A stretch of DNA of 64,000 nucleotides from positions 8,556,001 to 8,620,000 of the forward strand of contig CM060200.1 in NCBI GenBank assembly GCA_030562195.1, given 5' to 3'. Source of the stretch: Nipponacmea schrenckii. Its lineage: Eukaryota > Mollusca > Gastropoda > Lottiidae. Shown here one piece after another: positions 63,801-64,000 of the stretch. Made by a program: the position numbers and the translations under genes. The notes under the pieces were generated by a model. The model did no database searches. It was given only the letters and a program-made list of their open reading frames with translations, and was not told where the DNA came from. The stretch's first letter is position 1. The number at the start of each line of letters is the position of its first letter.

Positions 63801-64000
63801 TGGTTTTAAGTATAATTACTTGACTCTCTGCGAAACCTCCGGGACAAATGAACTGTCTAGACAGAGATTAATCACATACCTGCAGACATTTGTCTATGGC
63901 TTACGTGACGTTTGTTACAGCTGTCCTTGGTACCGATCATAGCTATTGAAATGTAGGGTAGCATGGATTCCCTTCGGAGGGACAATGAGATATGAATCTT

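Overview
This is an AT-rich animal nuclear sequence with long introns, many tandem repeats and non-autonomous transposons. It looks like a lophotrochozoan, most likely a mollusc and possibly a bivalve. The reasons are a neuropeptide receptor of the allatotropin/orexin type, dispersed repeats with doubled AGGTCA half-sites, a (GGACAGAC)-rich repeat family, and SINE-like tails ending in a GGACGTAAAACTCC-type motif. The assignment is an inference from style, not from a database match.

Only two genes can be supported. Gene 1 (7072-29799, + strand) is a complete class A GPCR in five coding exons. Splice phases fit at every junction and give a 396-residue protein with seven membrane segments, ERW in place of DRY, FALCYLP in TM6 and NPVIY in TM7. 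Gene 2 (exon at 41823-42203, + strand) is the first coding exon of a paralogue. It ends at the same codon position and phase as exon 1 of gene 1 (LQ followed by a phase-0 donor). No further exon is visible in the remaining 21.8 kb, so the rest is probably beyond the right edge. The pair looks like a tandem duplication of a neuropeptide receptor gene.

Layout: 1-7071 is upstream DNA with no recognisable gene. 7072-29799 is gene 1; its 14-kb first intron carries a ~133-bp tandem array (11.9-12.6 kb), a MITE (13.4-13.75 kb) and an apparently perfect 1400-bp tandem duplication (13.8-16.6 kb). 29800-41822 is intergenic and holds a locally duplicated segment, one copy split by a truncated LINE, a perfect 24-bp hairpin, a GC-richer segment at 33.4-34.0 kb, and a 3.7-kb minisatellite made of two related arrays (32-bp and 35/37-bp units). 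42204-64000 is the presumed first intron of gene 2. It carries several MITEs flanked by TTAA, a rearranged repeat block at 49.6-50.7 kb, a four-fold repeated hairpin motif (54.4-55.3 kb), a 26-bp minisatellite (55.86-56.35 kb) and a ~39-bp array (63.3-63.8 kb).

If expressed, both genes encode plasma-membrane receptors for secreted neuropeptides. No ligand gene, RNA gene, CRISPR or operon-like structure was seen.
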